Shown here: positions 1-8,589 of the stretch, in pieces
Position numbering within the stretch: position 1 is the first letter of the stretch
Layout: the number at the start of each line of letters is the position of its first letter
From: Candidatus Palibaumannia cicadellinicola
GTDB taxonomy: Bacteria > Pseudomonadota > Gammaproteobacteria > Enterobacterales > Enterobacteriaceae
DNA: 64,000 nucleotides
Direction: 5' to 3'
Assembly: GCF_000754265.1 (NCBI RefSeq)
Contig: NZ_CP008985.1
Span: 496,001-560,000, forward strand
The notes under the pieces: generated by a model
Told to the model about the DNA's origin: nothing
The model's database searches: none
What the model saw: the letters and a program-made list of their open reading frames with translations, nothing else
Position numbers and translations under genes: made by a program

Positions 1-706
1 AAGGTAGCAAAGTTAAAAAATCACGATGATGTAGTGCTTCTCTCATAGCTACACACAATGCTTGCCTCTTGTTCCAACATGCTGGTTGTAGTAAGGCTAG
101 CGCCGCTAGAGGAGCACCTCCACATAAACGTAGCGCGGTGCGAGCAGCTAAAATAGGATAAGTCTCCTTCTGTTGCTGTAACCAACTTAACCCTAGCGCT
201 TCATCCGGAGAAGGTAATTGCCAGCAAAGACAGCGGCTCAGTAAAGTGGGTAACAGGCATGACTTATCTCTGGAACCAAGTAGAAAATAAGTCTCCTCTG
301 GCGGTTCTTCCAGCATTTTTAGCAGTGCATTTACTCCCTGCTTGGTCAATAACTTGATATGTGACAGCGATACTACCTTAGCGCCGCCCTGATGCGGGTG
401 ACTATATAAGCTTTCAATCAAGATGCGGATTGTCTCTACACCAATGCTCTGCTGTTCTTTTTCTAGCTCAATCTTATAATAATCTGGGTGATTGCCTGCA
501 TTCATCAATTGGCAGCTATGGCACTGACCACAATTGATGATGGTATTTGGTTTGAGGCACATTAACCAATTACTTAATGCTTGAAATAAGAATGCCTTCC
601 CGTTACCTTTTTGACTATACAGTAAGAGTGCATGATGTCCCTTACCCTGCTGGTAACTAGTCAAAATATTAAGGTAATGAGATTCTAACCAGGGATATAA
701 TCTCAT
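1..706 (-). CDS. holB: DNA polymerase III delta' subunit, 3' end cut by window edge
   Basis: Delta' is a clamp-loader subunit that helps load the beta clamp for replication. About 235 N-terminal residues are readable on the minus strand, beginning [12 protein letters not shown]; the C-terminus lies outside the window. The zinc module is intact with Cys50, Cys59, Cys62 and Cys65 ([12 protein letters not shown]), followed by NHPDYY, GGAKVV and the [11 protein letters not shown] block typical of HolB. The P-loop region is degenerate (SQKGNGKAF), as is usual for delta', which does not hydrolyse ATP. The ATG overlaps the tmk stop codon in an ATGA arrangement, so the two are translationally coupled. 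Tmk-holB order is as in E. coli. Identity is secure; only the end is unknown. Confidence 0.95.
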   Translation of the reverse strand, partial: MRLYPWLESHYLNILTSYQQGKGHHALLLYSQKGNGKAFLFQALSNWLMCLKPNTIINCGQCHSCQLMNAGNHPDYYKIELEKEQQSIGVETIRILIESLYSHPHQGGAKVVSLSHIKLLTKQGVNALLKMLEEPPEETYFLLGSRDKSCLLPTLLSRCLCWQLPSPDEALGLSWLQQQKETYPILAARTALRLCGGAPLAALALLQPACWNKRQALCVAMREALHHRDFLTLLP

Positions 707-1347
707 CGATGTATTTCCTGGGTACTAAGCCACTGCTCTATCTGATTGCGAATTGCGGCGCTAAATTTTTCTCGCGGCTGTCCAGCATCGATAGTTACGA
801 TACTAGAATCGTTAGCTACTAGTTCCTGGTAACGCGCGCGGGTACGGTGGAAGAAAGATAGTGATTCAGCTTCAATTCGATCTAGTGGTGTGCCACGAGC
901 GCGGGCTCGCTCTAGACTCATTGCCGGAGGCAAATCCAGATATAGTGTGAAATCAGGATAAAAATTCCCTAATACCGCATTTCGTAGAGTTTGTAACACC
1001 TGTTTATCTATGCCGCGGCCTCCGCCTTGGTAAGCTTGAGAGGAAAGATCGTGTCGATCGCTAATCACCCAGGCACCGCGCGTTAGCGCAGGTTTGATAA
1101 CACTTTCTACCAATTGTGCACGTGCGGCATATAACAACAAAAGCTCAGCACAGTCGGTAATCGGATCAGATCCTATGCCTTGCTTTATTAGAGTACGTAG
1201 TTGTTCTGCCAATGGAGTACCACCTGGCTCTCGAGTAGAGATTATATCGTTAATACCATAGCTATGTAAGATAGCTACTATCTGTTGAATTGCTGAGGTC
1301 TTGCCGGTACTCTCGAGGCCCTCGACAACAATAAATTTACTATTCAT
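703..1347 (-). CDS. tmk: Thymidylate kinase
   Basis: Phosphorylates dTMP to dTDP with ATP in the cytoplasm, an essential step in dTTP supply. The protein is 214 residues, normal length. The P-loop is GLESTGKTS near residue 10, followed by the substrate-binding TREPGGT segment, the [15 protein letters not shown] block and the LERARARG lid region. In E. coli mltG (yceG) separates pabC from tmk; here only 95 bases lie between them, so mltG has been deleted. The 3' end overlaps holB by four bases. Start is the ATG directly before NSKFIVVEG. Confidence 0.97.
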   Translation of the reverse strand: MNSKFIVVEGLESTGKTSAIQQIVAILHSYGINDIISTREPGGTPLAEQLRTLIKQGIGSDPITDCAELLLLYAARAQLVESVIKPALTRGAWVISDRHDLSSQAYQGGGRGIDKQVLQTLRNAVLGNFYPDFTLYLDLPPAMSLERARARGTPLDRIEAESLSFFHRTRARYQELVANDSSIVTIDAGQPREKFSAAIRNQIEQWLSTQEIHR

Positions 1348-1442
1348 GGCCTATCCGGATTGACTATGGTGTTTCGTGATAGCTGTTTTTATTGCAAGAG
1401 ATGTTAGCAAATGGATGCTTGTTAAAATTATTTAGTATTTCA

Positions 1443-2246
1443 TTAGCATTGGCACTGTGGGCTGAGTAAATTAAATAAGGTACGTTCATAGTAACAGTAT
1501 GAACCGATTGAGTTTACCGGTGCTATCGGCAGCAAAGCATTGGTAATAATTACCTCATCAGCTTGTTTCAGCGCATCGGGGCCAGTAGTGACTTCCTCAC
1601 ATAAATAACCAAGCTTTGGTAATAAGCCTAATACACGTCGGCGCATGATGCCGGCTACTCCAGCATAGCTCAGCACAGGAGTAAAAACTTGCCTCCCATA
1701 ACGCCAGAATAAATTGGCGCTGCAGCACTCTACCAGATTTCCGTCCGTATCTAGTACTAGCGCTTCATCGCCACCTTCTTGTTCTAAATGAGCTTGTATC
1801 AACACCTGCTCAAGCCTATTAAGATGCTTAATACCTGCAAGTAAAGGATTCCGCGCCAGGCGTACCGGATTTAGGGTCAGACGTATACCATTGCTTCGCC
1901 AGGTAGCATAGTGGCTTGGTGTGTAGCCGTGTTCTATAATACGGACAGGAGCGCCACAGTTACTAAAACTATAGCCGCGGTTACCACTCCCTCTGCTGAT
2001 GATCGCTTTAATAAATCCAGAGCCGCCGGTTGCAGCAGCGATGAGCATTTCCTGGCGTAGTGCTTCGATATCTAGCCTATCGAACAACAAACGTTCCGCA
2101 GCTTCAGTAATACGCTCGATATGCAATGTCAAAAAAGATATCTTGCCGTCTAAAAGACTAGCTGTGGTAAAAAAACCGTCACCAAACTGACAGGCGCGGT
2201 CAGTCAGCGGCAATTGTTGCTTAAGTTGGCCGTTTATCCAGAACAT
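1443..2246 (-). CDS. pabC: Aminodeoxychorismate lyase
   Basis: PLP-dependent fold-IV enzyme that removes pyruvate from aminodeoxychorismate to give p-aminobenzoate for folate. At 267 residues it is about family length. Visible blocks include DRACQFGDGFFTTA, ISRGSGNRGYS, LAGIKHLNRLEQ (Lys140 is the expected PLP lysine) and EALVLDTDGNLVE. Together with pabB at 24.0-25.4 kb it can complete the chorismate to PABA branch if a PabA glutaminase is present elsewhere. It follows acpP directly because fabF, which separates them in E. coli, is absent. A good AAGGAG lies too far upstream (about 16 bases) to be a clear ribosome site for this ATG; homology supports the start. Confidence 0.95.
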   Translation of the reverse strand: MFWINGQLKQQLPLTDRACQFGDGFFTTASLLDGKISFLTLHIERITEAAERLLFDRLDIEALRQEMLIAAATGGSGFIKAIISRGSGNRGYSFSNCGAPVRIIEHGYTPSHYATWRSNGIRLTLNPVRLARNPLLAGIKHLNRLEQVLIQAHLEQEGGDEALVLDTDGNLVECCSANLFWRYGRQVFTPVLSYAGVAGIMRRRVLGLLPKLGYLCEEVTTGPDALKQADEVIITNALLPIAPVNSIGSYCYYERTLFNLLSPQCQC

Positions 2247-2428
2247 AAATCTACTTATTTATCTCCTTTCGCAGACATAGTGAAGAATAATAGTATCTAC
2301 GTACTAATACTATACTATTAGAATAGAGCGGAAATTCGTGCTGAATTAAGAGAAACGGCCATGTAGGTAGATTAAGACGATATTTAACTAATCATCTCAT
2401 ATAATAATCTGTTTGTAATATAAGTCTA

Positions 2429-2464
2429 GCCTAAAAAAGTTTAGGCGATCGCTTGACCGCCTAA
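2429..2464 (-). promoter_or_regulatory. Two mutually exclusive hairpins after acpP
   Basis: Two perfect 7-bp stems share one arm. Positions 2441-2447 can pair with 2458-2464 (TTAGGCG with CGCCTAA). Alternatively 2441-2446 can take part in the stem spanning 2429-2446 (GCCTAAA with TTTAGGC, four-base loop). They lie just downstream of the acpP stop in the space where fabF has been lost. On the minus strand the second hairpin is not followed by a strong U tract. It may be the remnant of an acpP 3' end or processing signal, but function is a guess. Confidence 0.3.
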
Positions 2465-2470
2465 GCTAAC

Positions 2471-2707
2471 TTATTGCCGACTTGCCTGAATAAAATCAAT
2501 CGCTGCCTGAACAGTAGTGATTTTTTCAGCTTCTTCATCCGGAATTTCGGTATCAAACTCTTCTTCCAGCGCCATTACTAGCTCAACAGTGTCAAGAGAG
2601 TCAGCGCCTAGGTCGTCAACAAAAGAAGCACTATTGACTAGTTCTTCTTTCTTAACGCCCAGTTGTTCAGCGATGATTACCTTAATGCGTTCTTCGATAG
2701 TGCTCAT
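2471..2707 (-). CDS. acpP: Acyl carrier protein
   Basis: Carries growing acyl chains on a phosphopantetheine arm during fatty acid synthesis. The start is placed at the ATG giving [11 protein letters not shown], making 78 residues, the family length; the frame stays open upstream but that extension is basic and unlike ACP. The attachment motif GADSLDTVE (Ser at about residue 37) and the acidic helix [18 protein letters not shown] are intact. It sits between fabG and pabC. The loss of fabF immediately downstream is the main departure from the E. coli cluster. Confidence 0.97.
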   Translation of the reverse strand: MSTIEERIKVIIAEQLGVKKEELVNSASFVDDLGADSLDTVELVMALEEEFDTEIPDEEAEKITTVQAAIDFIQASRQ

Positions 2708-2867
2708 ACTTTTAAATTTCCTATCAAAAAAAAATCGCTTACGCGATGGTTTTCGTCGTGTATAAAATCTTGAAAAAGATACCACTAAAATTCCGGCCTA
2801 GTCGAACTACTATTTTCTGCTATTTTGCGGTATTTACTATAGACAACGCAAATGATTTTCATGCTTT

Positions 2868-3602
2868 TTACAGCATATACATACCTCCATTGACATGTAT
2901 AGTTTCGCCGGTAATGTATGCAGCCTCATCGGAGGCAAAAAAAGCTACCGCACTGGCTATTTCTTTAGGATACCCAAGACGGTTAGCCGGAATCTTGGAC
3001 AAAATGCCCACACGATGTTCATCTGTCAATACTTCTGTCATATCAGTGGTAATAAAACCTGGTGCTACCACGTTTACTGTGATGCCGCGCGATGCAACTT
3101 CACGAGCCAGCGATTTACTTAAGCCAATTAATCCTGCCTTAGCAGCGGTATAATTAGCCTGTCCTGCATTTCCTATCGCTCCTACAACAGAGCCTATGGT
3201 AATTATTCTACCATAATGCTTTTTGAGCATTGCTCGTATTACCGCTTTTGACATACGGAATACAGAAGTTAGATTAGTATTTAAAACAGAATGCCATTCA
3301 TCTTCTGTCATACGTATCAGAAGATTATCACGTGTGATGCCTGCATTATTTACTAATATATCCACATCGCCAAATTCTGCACGCATTCTCTTTAAACAAG
3401 CATCGATAGAGACTAGGTCGGAAACATTCAGTTTAATACCTTTACCACTTTTACCTAGATACCGGCTAATATTATCCGCTCCATTTTCGCTAGTAGAGGT
3501 TCCTACTACTACTGCTTGCTGCGCTGCTAGCATTTCTGCAATCGCTCGACCAATACCACGGCTAGCGCCGGTAACTAACGCAATTTTATCTTTTAAACTC
3601 AT
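2868..3602 (-). CDS. fabG: 3-oxoacyl-ACP reductase
   Basis: NADPH-dependent reductase of the fatty acid elongation cycle, 244 residues as in E. coli. The Rossmann motif TGASRGIGRAIAE is at residues 12-24, NNAG near 86, and the catalytic Ser-Tyr-Lys set is seen in TIGSVVG and NYTAAKAG. The C-terminus ends GETIHVNGGMYM, typical of FabG. Its start overlaps the fabD stop by four bases, indicating translational coupling in a fabH-fabD-fabG-acpP operon. Confidence 0.97.
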   Translation of the reverse strand: MSLKDKIALVTGASRGIGRAIAEMLAAQQAVVVGTSTSENGADNISRYLGKSGKGIKLNVSDLVSIDACLKRMRAEFGDVDILVNNAGITRDNLLIRMTEDEWHSVLNTNLTSVFRMSKAVIRAMLKKHYGRIITIGSVVGAIGNAGQANYTAAKAGLIGLSKSLAREVASRGITVNVVAPGFITTDMTEVLTDEHRVGILSKIPANRLGYPKEIASAVAFFASDEAAYITGETIHVNGGMYML

Positions 3603-4549
3603 TGCTTTTTCCTACTTTGATCTTGAATTACCGTAGCTAGCGAAATCTGGTCGTGTACCGCCATACAGGATAGTGTATCGATAATTCTTTTAGTGAATCC
3701 AGTAAGCACTTTACCAGGTCCTATTTCTAGCAAAGTCTCAACGCCCTGTGCATAGAAGTACTCGATAGTTTCGGTCCAGCGCACAGGGCTATATAGCTGA
3801 CGCACTAGCGCCTGACGGATTAAAGCTGGATCTGTAACAGCACATACGTCAACGTTGTTAACAACAGGAACCTGTGGGATAGAAAAATGTACCGTTTCTA
3901 GCATTTGTGCTAATTTATTAGCAGCAGGCTTCATTAGTATACAGTGTGATGGTACACTGACCGACAGCATCTGCGTGTGTTTAGCACCAGCCGTTTTGCA
4001 GATGATACTAGCGCGTTCCACCGCGGCTTTATGACCAGCAATTACCACTTGTCCAGGTGAATTAAAATTTGCCGGCGATACTATTTGTCCCTGCGCAGCT
4101 TGTAAACAGACTGCTGAAATAGTTGCATTATCTAGACCGATAATGGCAGACATTGCGCCTGTACCAGTAGGCATGACTTTCTGCATTAACATACCACGTC
4201 GAGCTACTAATTGAATGGCAGAAGAGAAATCAAGTACTCCAGCGCATACTAGTGCTGAATATTCACCTAAGCTGTGGCCTGCCATAAACATCGGCATTGT
4301 ACCACCAAGCCTTTGCCAGATTCGCCAGATCACTACCGACGCTGTCAATAATGCTGGCTGTGTTTGCCAGGTCTTATTTAGTTCTTCAGCAGGACCTTGT
4401 TCTACTAGCCGCAATAAATCATAATTAAGAATAGCCGAAGCTTTGGCGAAAGTTGCCTTAACATCATCAGGATAGCATGCTGCTATTTCCGCCAGCATGC
4501 CAACCTTTTGGGAGCCTTGTCCTGGGAAGACCATGGCAAATGCTGTCAC
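3599..4549 (-). CDS. fabD: Malonyl-CoA:ACP transacylase
   Basis: Transfers malonyl from CoA to ACP, giving the two-carbon donor for fatty acid synthesis. At 316 residues it is slightly longer than the usual 309, with the extra residues at the C-terminus. The nucleophile elbow is GHSLGEYSA (Ser93), the oxyanion-side motif is FPGQGSQ at residues 8-14, and the catalytic His lies in SVPSHCILM. It is followed 21 bases after the end of fabH and overlaps fabG. Confidence 0.97.
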   Translation of the reverse strand: MTAFAMVFPGQGSQKVGMLAEIAACYPDDVKATFAKASAILNYDLLRLVEQGPAEELNKTWQTQPALLTASVVIWRIWQRLGGTMPMFMAGHSLGEYSALVCAGVLDFSSAIQLVARRGMLMQKVMPTGTGAMSAIIGLDNATISAVCLQAAQGQIVSPANFNSPGQVVIAGHKAAVERASIICKTAGAKHTQMLSVSVPSHCILMKPAANKLAQMLETVHFSIPQVPVVNNVDVCAVTDPALIRQALVRQLYSPVRWTETIEYFYAQGVETLLEIGPGKVLTGFTKRIIDTLSCMAVHDQISLATVIQDQSRKKQ

Positions 4550-4570
4550 TATTATTTGTCCTCTTAATTA

Positions 4571-5524
4571 TTAAAAGCGCAGTAGCGCTGAACCCCAGGT
4601 AAAACCACCACCAAAAGCTGCTAGTAGCACTAATTCGCCTGTTTTAATCCTACCATCACGCACCGCCTCATCTAGCGCTAACGGGACTGAAGCTGCAGAA
4701 GTATTGCCGTGCCTATCGAGGGTCACTACTACTTTATTCATTTTGATAGCTAGCCGTTTTGCAGTAGCAGAAATAATACGCAGGTTAGCCTGATGAGGCA
4801 CGAACCAGTCGATATCTTTGCGAGATCGATTGTTCATACTCAGGGTTTCATCAATAATATGGGCGAGCTTGGTGACAGCTACCTTGAAAACTTCATTACC
4901 CGACATCTTTAAATACACATCTGCTGCAGGATTAAGGCGATTGTGATAAGGAAGGGTCAAGAGATCCCCATAACTACCATCAGCATGTAAATGAGTGGAA
5001 ATAATTCCCGGTTTTTTCGAACATCCTAAAAGTACTGCACCGGCACCGTCACCAAATAAAATTAACGTACCACGATCGTGAGGAGCTGGGGTATTACTCA
5101 ATACATCAGAACCAATAACGAGTGCATATTCTATAGCACCGTTTTTAACATATTGATCGACTACGCTGAGGGCATAAGCAAATCCAGCACATGCTGCCGC
5201 TAAATCAAAAGCTACGCAGTCAGTAATACCTAGATCGCGCTGAATTTGACAGGCGGAACTAGGAAAAGCATGACTAGACGAGGTAGTAGCTACTATTATC
5301 ATACCAACTTTTTCTGCGGGCATACCTGCCATACTAAGTGCTTGTTTAGCAGCGTAAGATCCCATGCTGAATACTGTTTCATTGGCACTAGCGATGCGAC
5401 GTTCGCGGATACCAGTACGGGTAATAATCCATTCATCTGAGGTATCTACCATGTTTTCTAGGTCAGCATTAGACCTTATTTGCGCTGGGAGATAGCTCCC
5501 AGTGCCTAAGATTTTAGTATACAT
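4571..5524 (-). CDS. fabH: 3-oxoacyl-ACP synthase III (KAS III)
   Basis: Condenses acetyl-CoA with malonyl-ACP to begin fatty acid chains. At 317 residues it is family length. The Cys-His-Asn triad is visible in [20 protein letters not shown] and [10 protein letters not shown]. It begins [13 protein letters not shown], as in E. coli, and the start overlaps the plsX 3' end by 11 bases. With fabF gone, elongation must rest on a FabB elsewhere in the genome; that is inference, since fabB is not in this window. Confidence 0.97.
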   Translation of the reverse strand: MYTKILGTGSYLPAQIRSNADLENMVDTSDEWIITRTGIRERRIASANETVFSMGSYAAKQALSMAGMPAEKVGMIIVATTSSSHAFPSSACQIQRDLGITDCVAFDLAAACAGFAYALSVVDQYVKNGAIEYALVIGSDVLSNTPAPHDRGTLILFGDGAGAVLLGCSKKPGIISTHLHADGSYGDLLTLPYHNRLNPAADVYLKMSGNEVFKVAVTKLAHIIDETLSMNNRSRKDIDWFVPHQANLRIISATAKRLAIKMNKVVVTLDRHGNTSAASVPLALDEAVRDGRIKTGELVLLAAFGGGFTWGSALLRF

Positions 5525-6530
5525 GTGCGCTAAATAACTCTTGGGTCATACCACATTCAGCGAGGCTAGCAGCTATTTTTTTCGGCACTTGTCGCTCTAC
5601 GGCTTGTACTGCCTGTTCAATTGCTGTAGTAAATGCGCGCTGATTAGCTGCACCGTGACTCTTAATTACCGTGCCACATAAACCTACCAGGTAAGCGCCA
5701 TTATATTGATCGGGATGAAGTTGGCTGAATTGACAAACCAGGCTTGTCTTGACGCTATACTCTGAAGATTTTAGCAATGATAGAAAAACTCGTATCATCC
5801 CTTCCATAGTTTTTAATGTCATATTACCAACAAAGCCTTCACATACCATTACATCTGTTTTTCCAGTCAATAATTCATTAGCTTCAAGATAACCAATATA
5901 GTTGATTGACGATATCTTCTGTAATATTGCGGCAGCTTGATTAATATTACCAAGGCCCTTCGTATCTTCAGCGCCAATATTCAATAGCGCTACACGCGGA
6001 CGATCTACTCCAACAATTTGCTTCGCTATCACCGCGCCCATAACTGCGAACTGAACTAGCATCGTAGCGTCACACTTAACATTTGCTCCTAGGTCAAGTA
6101 ACACTGTTTTTCCCTGATTTTGATGGGGCAAAATCACCATAAGTGCTGGCCGGGAAATTCCATCCAAAGGTTTGAGCACTAATTTTGCTAGTCCCATGAG
6201 TGCACCAGTATTACCTGCGCTGACGCAAGCCTGAGCACGTCCGATCTTGATTAGCTCAAGCGCAACACGCATTGAGGTTCCGCGACTAGCTAGTATCGCT
6301 TGTGATGGTTTTGCTTCACTGGCAATCACAGATTCAGCTGGAATGACGGTCACTCGCTCACGCAAGATAGAATCAGTTTGAACGAGAAAATAATTTATTA
6401 CTACGGGATGGCCAACAAGTAATAGCTCAAGTTGTGGATAGGATATCAGTGCCTGTAGAGCAGCAGGCACTGTTACGTCGGGACCGAAGTCTCCGCCCAT
6501 AGCATCTAACGCCAGGGTTAGACGTCTCAA
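5514..6530 (-). CDS. plsX: Phosphate acyltransferase PlsX
   Basis: Makes acyl-phosphate from acyl-ACP for phospholipid synthesis at the membrane. The reading frame opens with TTG (bases 6530-6528) giving [14 protein letters not shown]. No ATG fits, and I recall the E. coli gene also starting with TTG. At 338 residues it is some 18 shorter than E. coli PlsX; the missing part is a basic loop before the HPDQYNGA segment and part of the C-terminal tail. Motifs [17 protein letters not shown] and SAGNTGALM are present. It lies 21 bases after rpmF. Confidence 0.95.
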   Translation of the reverse strand: MRRLTLALDAMGGDFGPDVTVPAALQALISYPQLELLLVGHPVVINYFLVQTDSILRERVTVIPAESVIASEAKPSQAILASRGTSMRVALELIKIGRAQACVSAGNTGALMGLAKLVLKPLDGISRPALMVILPHQNQGKTVLLDLGANVKCDATMLVQFAVMGAVIAKQIVGVDRPRVALLNIGAEDTKGLGNINQAAAILQKISSINYIGYLEANELLTGKTDVMVCEGFVGNMTLKTMEGMIRVFLSLLKSSEYSVKTSLVCQFSQLHPDQYNGAYLVGLCGTVIKSHGAANQRAFTTAIEQAVQAVERQVPKKIAASLAECGMTQELFSAHVY

Positions 6531-6551
6531 TGTATTTGCCTTTAGGAATAA

Positions 6552-6722
6552 TTACTTGGTGATAACTTTACAACCGCGGTAGAAACCATCGGCAGTGATG
6601 TGATGACGCAAATGAGTTTCACCAGACACTTTATCTACTGATGTAGTAGAGGTAATTAGTGCGTCATGAGCGCGTCGCATACCCCGTTTGGAACGGGTAG
6701 GTTTATTTTGTTGTACAGCCAT
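6552..6722 (-). CDS. rpmF: 50S ribosomal protein L32
   Basis: A 56-residue ribosomal protein read on the minus strand, starting [20 protein letters not shown] and ending CKVITK. Length and basic N-terminus match bacterial L32 of the cysteine-poor type. A good AAAGGAG ribosome site lies 8 bases before the ATG. Position between yceD remnants and plsX is the E. coli order. Bases 6656-6931 are open in another frame across its first third, which is a shadow plus a yceD relic. Confidence 0.97.
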   Translation of the reverse strand: MAVQQNKPTRSKRGMRRAHDALITSTTSVDKVSGETHLRHHITADGFYRGCKVITK

Positions 6723-6748
6723 AGAACTAACTCCTTTAGTATTGATGT

Positions 6749-6931
6749 TTTCAACGAAATTATATGAAATAACGGTTTGGTTTTTTCATGTTCATGATTT
6801 ATGAACAGAACATTAATCAAAATATTTATATTCCTACAGACAAATAATGCCAAAAGTATCCTGATAATAACTATGTTATTACATTGATTTATTAGTATGT
6901 TTAAACAACATAGGTAATTGAACTTTTGCAT
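6749..6931 (-). pseudogene. yceD: Eroded yceD (rlmG-independent DUF177 family) relic
   Basis: In E. coli yceD (173 residues, DUF177) sits directly before rpmF. Here the minus strand starts ATGCAAAAG at 6931. One inserted base after that codon would give MQKVQLPMLF, close to the E. coli start MQKVKLPLTL. Just before the rpmF ribosome site the sequence reads [13 protein letters not shown], resembling the YceD C-terminus QKPNPFAVLASLK as I recall it. Between these only about 110 bases remain, so most of the gene is deleted and the frame is broken. I infer a pseudogene; the alignment is by eye and short. The family label in the call refers only to DUF177. Confidence 0.55.
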
Positions 6932-7041
6932 CAGATAAGGCGCGCATATTAACTTCGTAACAAACGTTAGTCAAAGAAAAAAGGGATTTTGATATTGCTT
7001 TCTATCATGACTCTACGGACCATATTCTAATTCTACTATAG

Positions 7042-8031
7042 TTAGGATTTTTCTTTATGGTAGGTACGGAGATAAAGTAGACAGTTACGTAATGACTCAT
7101 CCAACGGAGCTTCAATACGCAATCTTTCACCGCTAGCGGGGTGTTTAAAGCTTAGCGCAACAGCATGCAAGAAGAGCCTATTTAGACCACAACTTTTGAG
7201 TTGATGATCGAATTTACGATCACCATAGCGATCATCAAACGCAATAGGATGGCCTGTATACTGGCTGTGCACGCGAATTTGATGGGTACGTCCGGTCACA
7301 GGGCTGGCTTTGACTAGTGTCGCGAATGTAAAACGTTCTTCTACTTGAAAGTAAGTCTTTGACAGTTTACCATCGTTGCTGACCCGCACAATACGTTCAC
7401 CGCTAGCTAAAATATTCTTCATCAACGGCGCCTCTACTGCTTTCATATGAGATTGCCACTGGCCACGTACCAGTGCTAGGTAATCTTTTTTGATGCTTTT
7501 CATTCGCAATTGCTCATGCATTAAACGTAATGCTGAACGTTTTTTTGCGATAAGTAAAACACCAGAGGTGTCCCGGTCTAGTCGATGCACCAGTTCGAGA
7601 AATGTTGCATTAGGCCATAGTGCACGCAATCCCTCTATGATACCGAAGCTCAGTCTACAGCCACTGTGTACTGCCGTTCCTGATGGCTTATTTAATATTA
7701 AAAGATGGTCGTCTTCATACAGAAGAGCTTTAGTTAGGACTGCTACTTTTCCTAGTCTGGGAGAGACAAGCGGTTTATTATCTTTTTGACGTACCGGTGG
7801 AATACGTAGCTCATCGCCGCTTTGTAGTTTGTATTGAGGTTTGCTTTTTTTCTTGTTGACCTGTACTTGTCCTTTACGTACCAGACGATAAATAAGGCTC
7901 TTAGGTACTCCTTTGAGTTGAGTACGTAAGAAATTATCGAGCCTTTGACCAGCGTTATGTATGGAGATGGTGATAAAATGTATAGAATAATTATGTACTT
8001 GAGAAGTTAATTTCAAATCTGCTGTAACCAT
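7042..8031 (-). CDS. rluC: 23S rRNA pseudouridine synthase RluC
   Basis: Makes pseudouridines at 23S positions 955, 2504 and 2580 in E. coli. The 329-residue protein has an N-terminal S4-like RNA-binding segment (GQRLDNFLRTQLKGVPKSLIYRL), then the catalytic motif VHRLDRDTSGVLL with the active Asp, and the RTHQIRVH motif. RluC is distinguished from RluD by the S4 block and by its position divergent from rne, as in E. coli. The intergenic space to rne is 558 bases and carries the rne leader on the other strand. Confidence 0.95.
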   Translation of the reverse strand: MVTADLKLTSQVHNYSIHFITISIHNAGQRLDNFLRTQLKGVPKSLIYRLVRKGQVQVNKKKSKPQYKLQSGDELRIPPVRQKDNKPLVSPRLGKVAVLTKALLYEDDHLLILNKPSGTAVHSGCRLSFGIIEGLRALWPNATFLELVHRLDRDTSGVLLIAKKRSALRLMHEQLRMKSIKKDYLALVRGQWQSHMKAVEAPLMKNILASGERIVRVSNDGKLSKTYFQVEERFTFATLVKASPVTGRTHQIRVHSQYTGHPIAFDDRYGDRKFDHQLKSCGLNRLFLHAVALSFKHPASGERLRIEAPLDESLRNCLLYLRTYHKEKS

Positions 8032-8297
8032 TATGCTACCTTTATTATGTTCTTAACCGTATGATGTTTAGAAAAGTCAACAATATTTTTATATCATCAA
8101 TATTATCGTGAAGAACTCTATACACAAGACTGAAATAAAAATCGTATCTGATCGCTAATAGCTAAAGTCGTCTTGCTATGTATGTATCAGCAATGAAATA
8201 ATGTTTTTATTTTCCACGTTTGCGCGTATGAGACGAGTAATCGAGGAATTGTTTAATTTGCTTAATGCTGAATGAACTTAATAAAAACGAAACGTAG

Positions 8298-8589
8298 CAA
8301 TAACGTAAGACGTAATGGTTAATCTAGCAGTTAGAGCTGGAAGCAGATTGCTGCTTGGCTGGCAAAAGGAATTAGTAGTCATAATAAGACGCCATTCCCC
8401 CTCTGTAAATGCGATGTGTTTTCGTTCTCATAAAAAACAGGTTACCGAAATGATGCTCGACTTAGCAAGTTACAACTGTAAGGTTAATTGCTTTGTATCA
8501 AGTTACGAAGCCGTCGGTGATTACACGGCTATGCGGTTCTGTTTTGCACGTAGCTCTAATGCTCATGCATAAAAAATGAGTAAGTTATG
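8298..8589 (+). promoter_or_regulatory. RNase E 5' leader (rne5-type autoregulatory element)
   Basis: The bases before rne keep several blocks I recall from the E. coli rne 5' UTR. These are CGTAAGACGTA near 8304, CAGTTAG near 8328, a CATAAAAAACAGGTTACCGA block near 8430, GAAGCCGTCGGT near 8508, and AATGAGTAAGTTA right before the start codon. In E. coli this leader folds into hairpins that RNase E binds and cleaves, so the enzyme limits its own mRNA. The run is open in one frame (8315-8572), but the conservation pattern is that of structured RNA, not protein. Confidence is moderate because it rests on remembered sequence. Confidence 0.7.

Noticed and set aside
2746..3153. Plus-strand open frames over acpP and fabG
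   Set aside because: Antisense shadows of intact conserved genes.
6656..6931. 91-codon open frame on the minus strand
   Set aside because: It runs through rpmF in another frame; its first part is better explained as a yceD relic.
8315..8572. Open frame of 85 codons upstream of rne
   Set aside because: It overlaps the conserved rne leader RNA, has no protein motif, and its conserved blocks follow RNA structure rather than codons.
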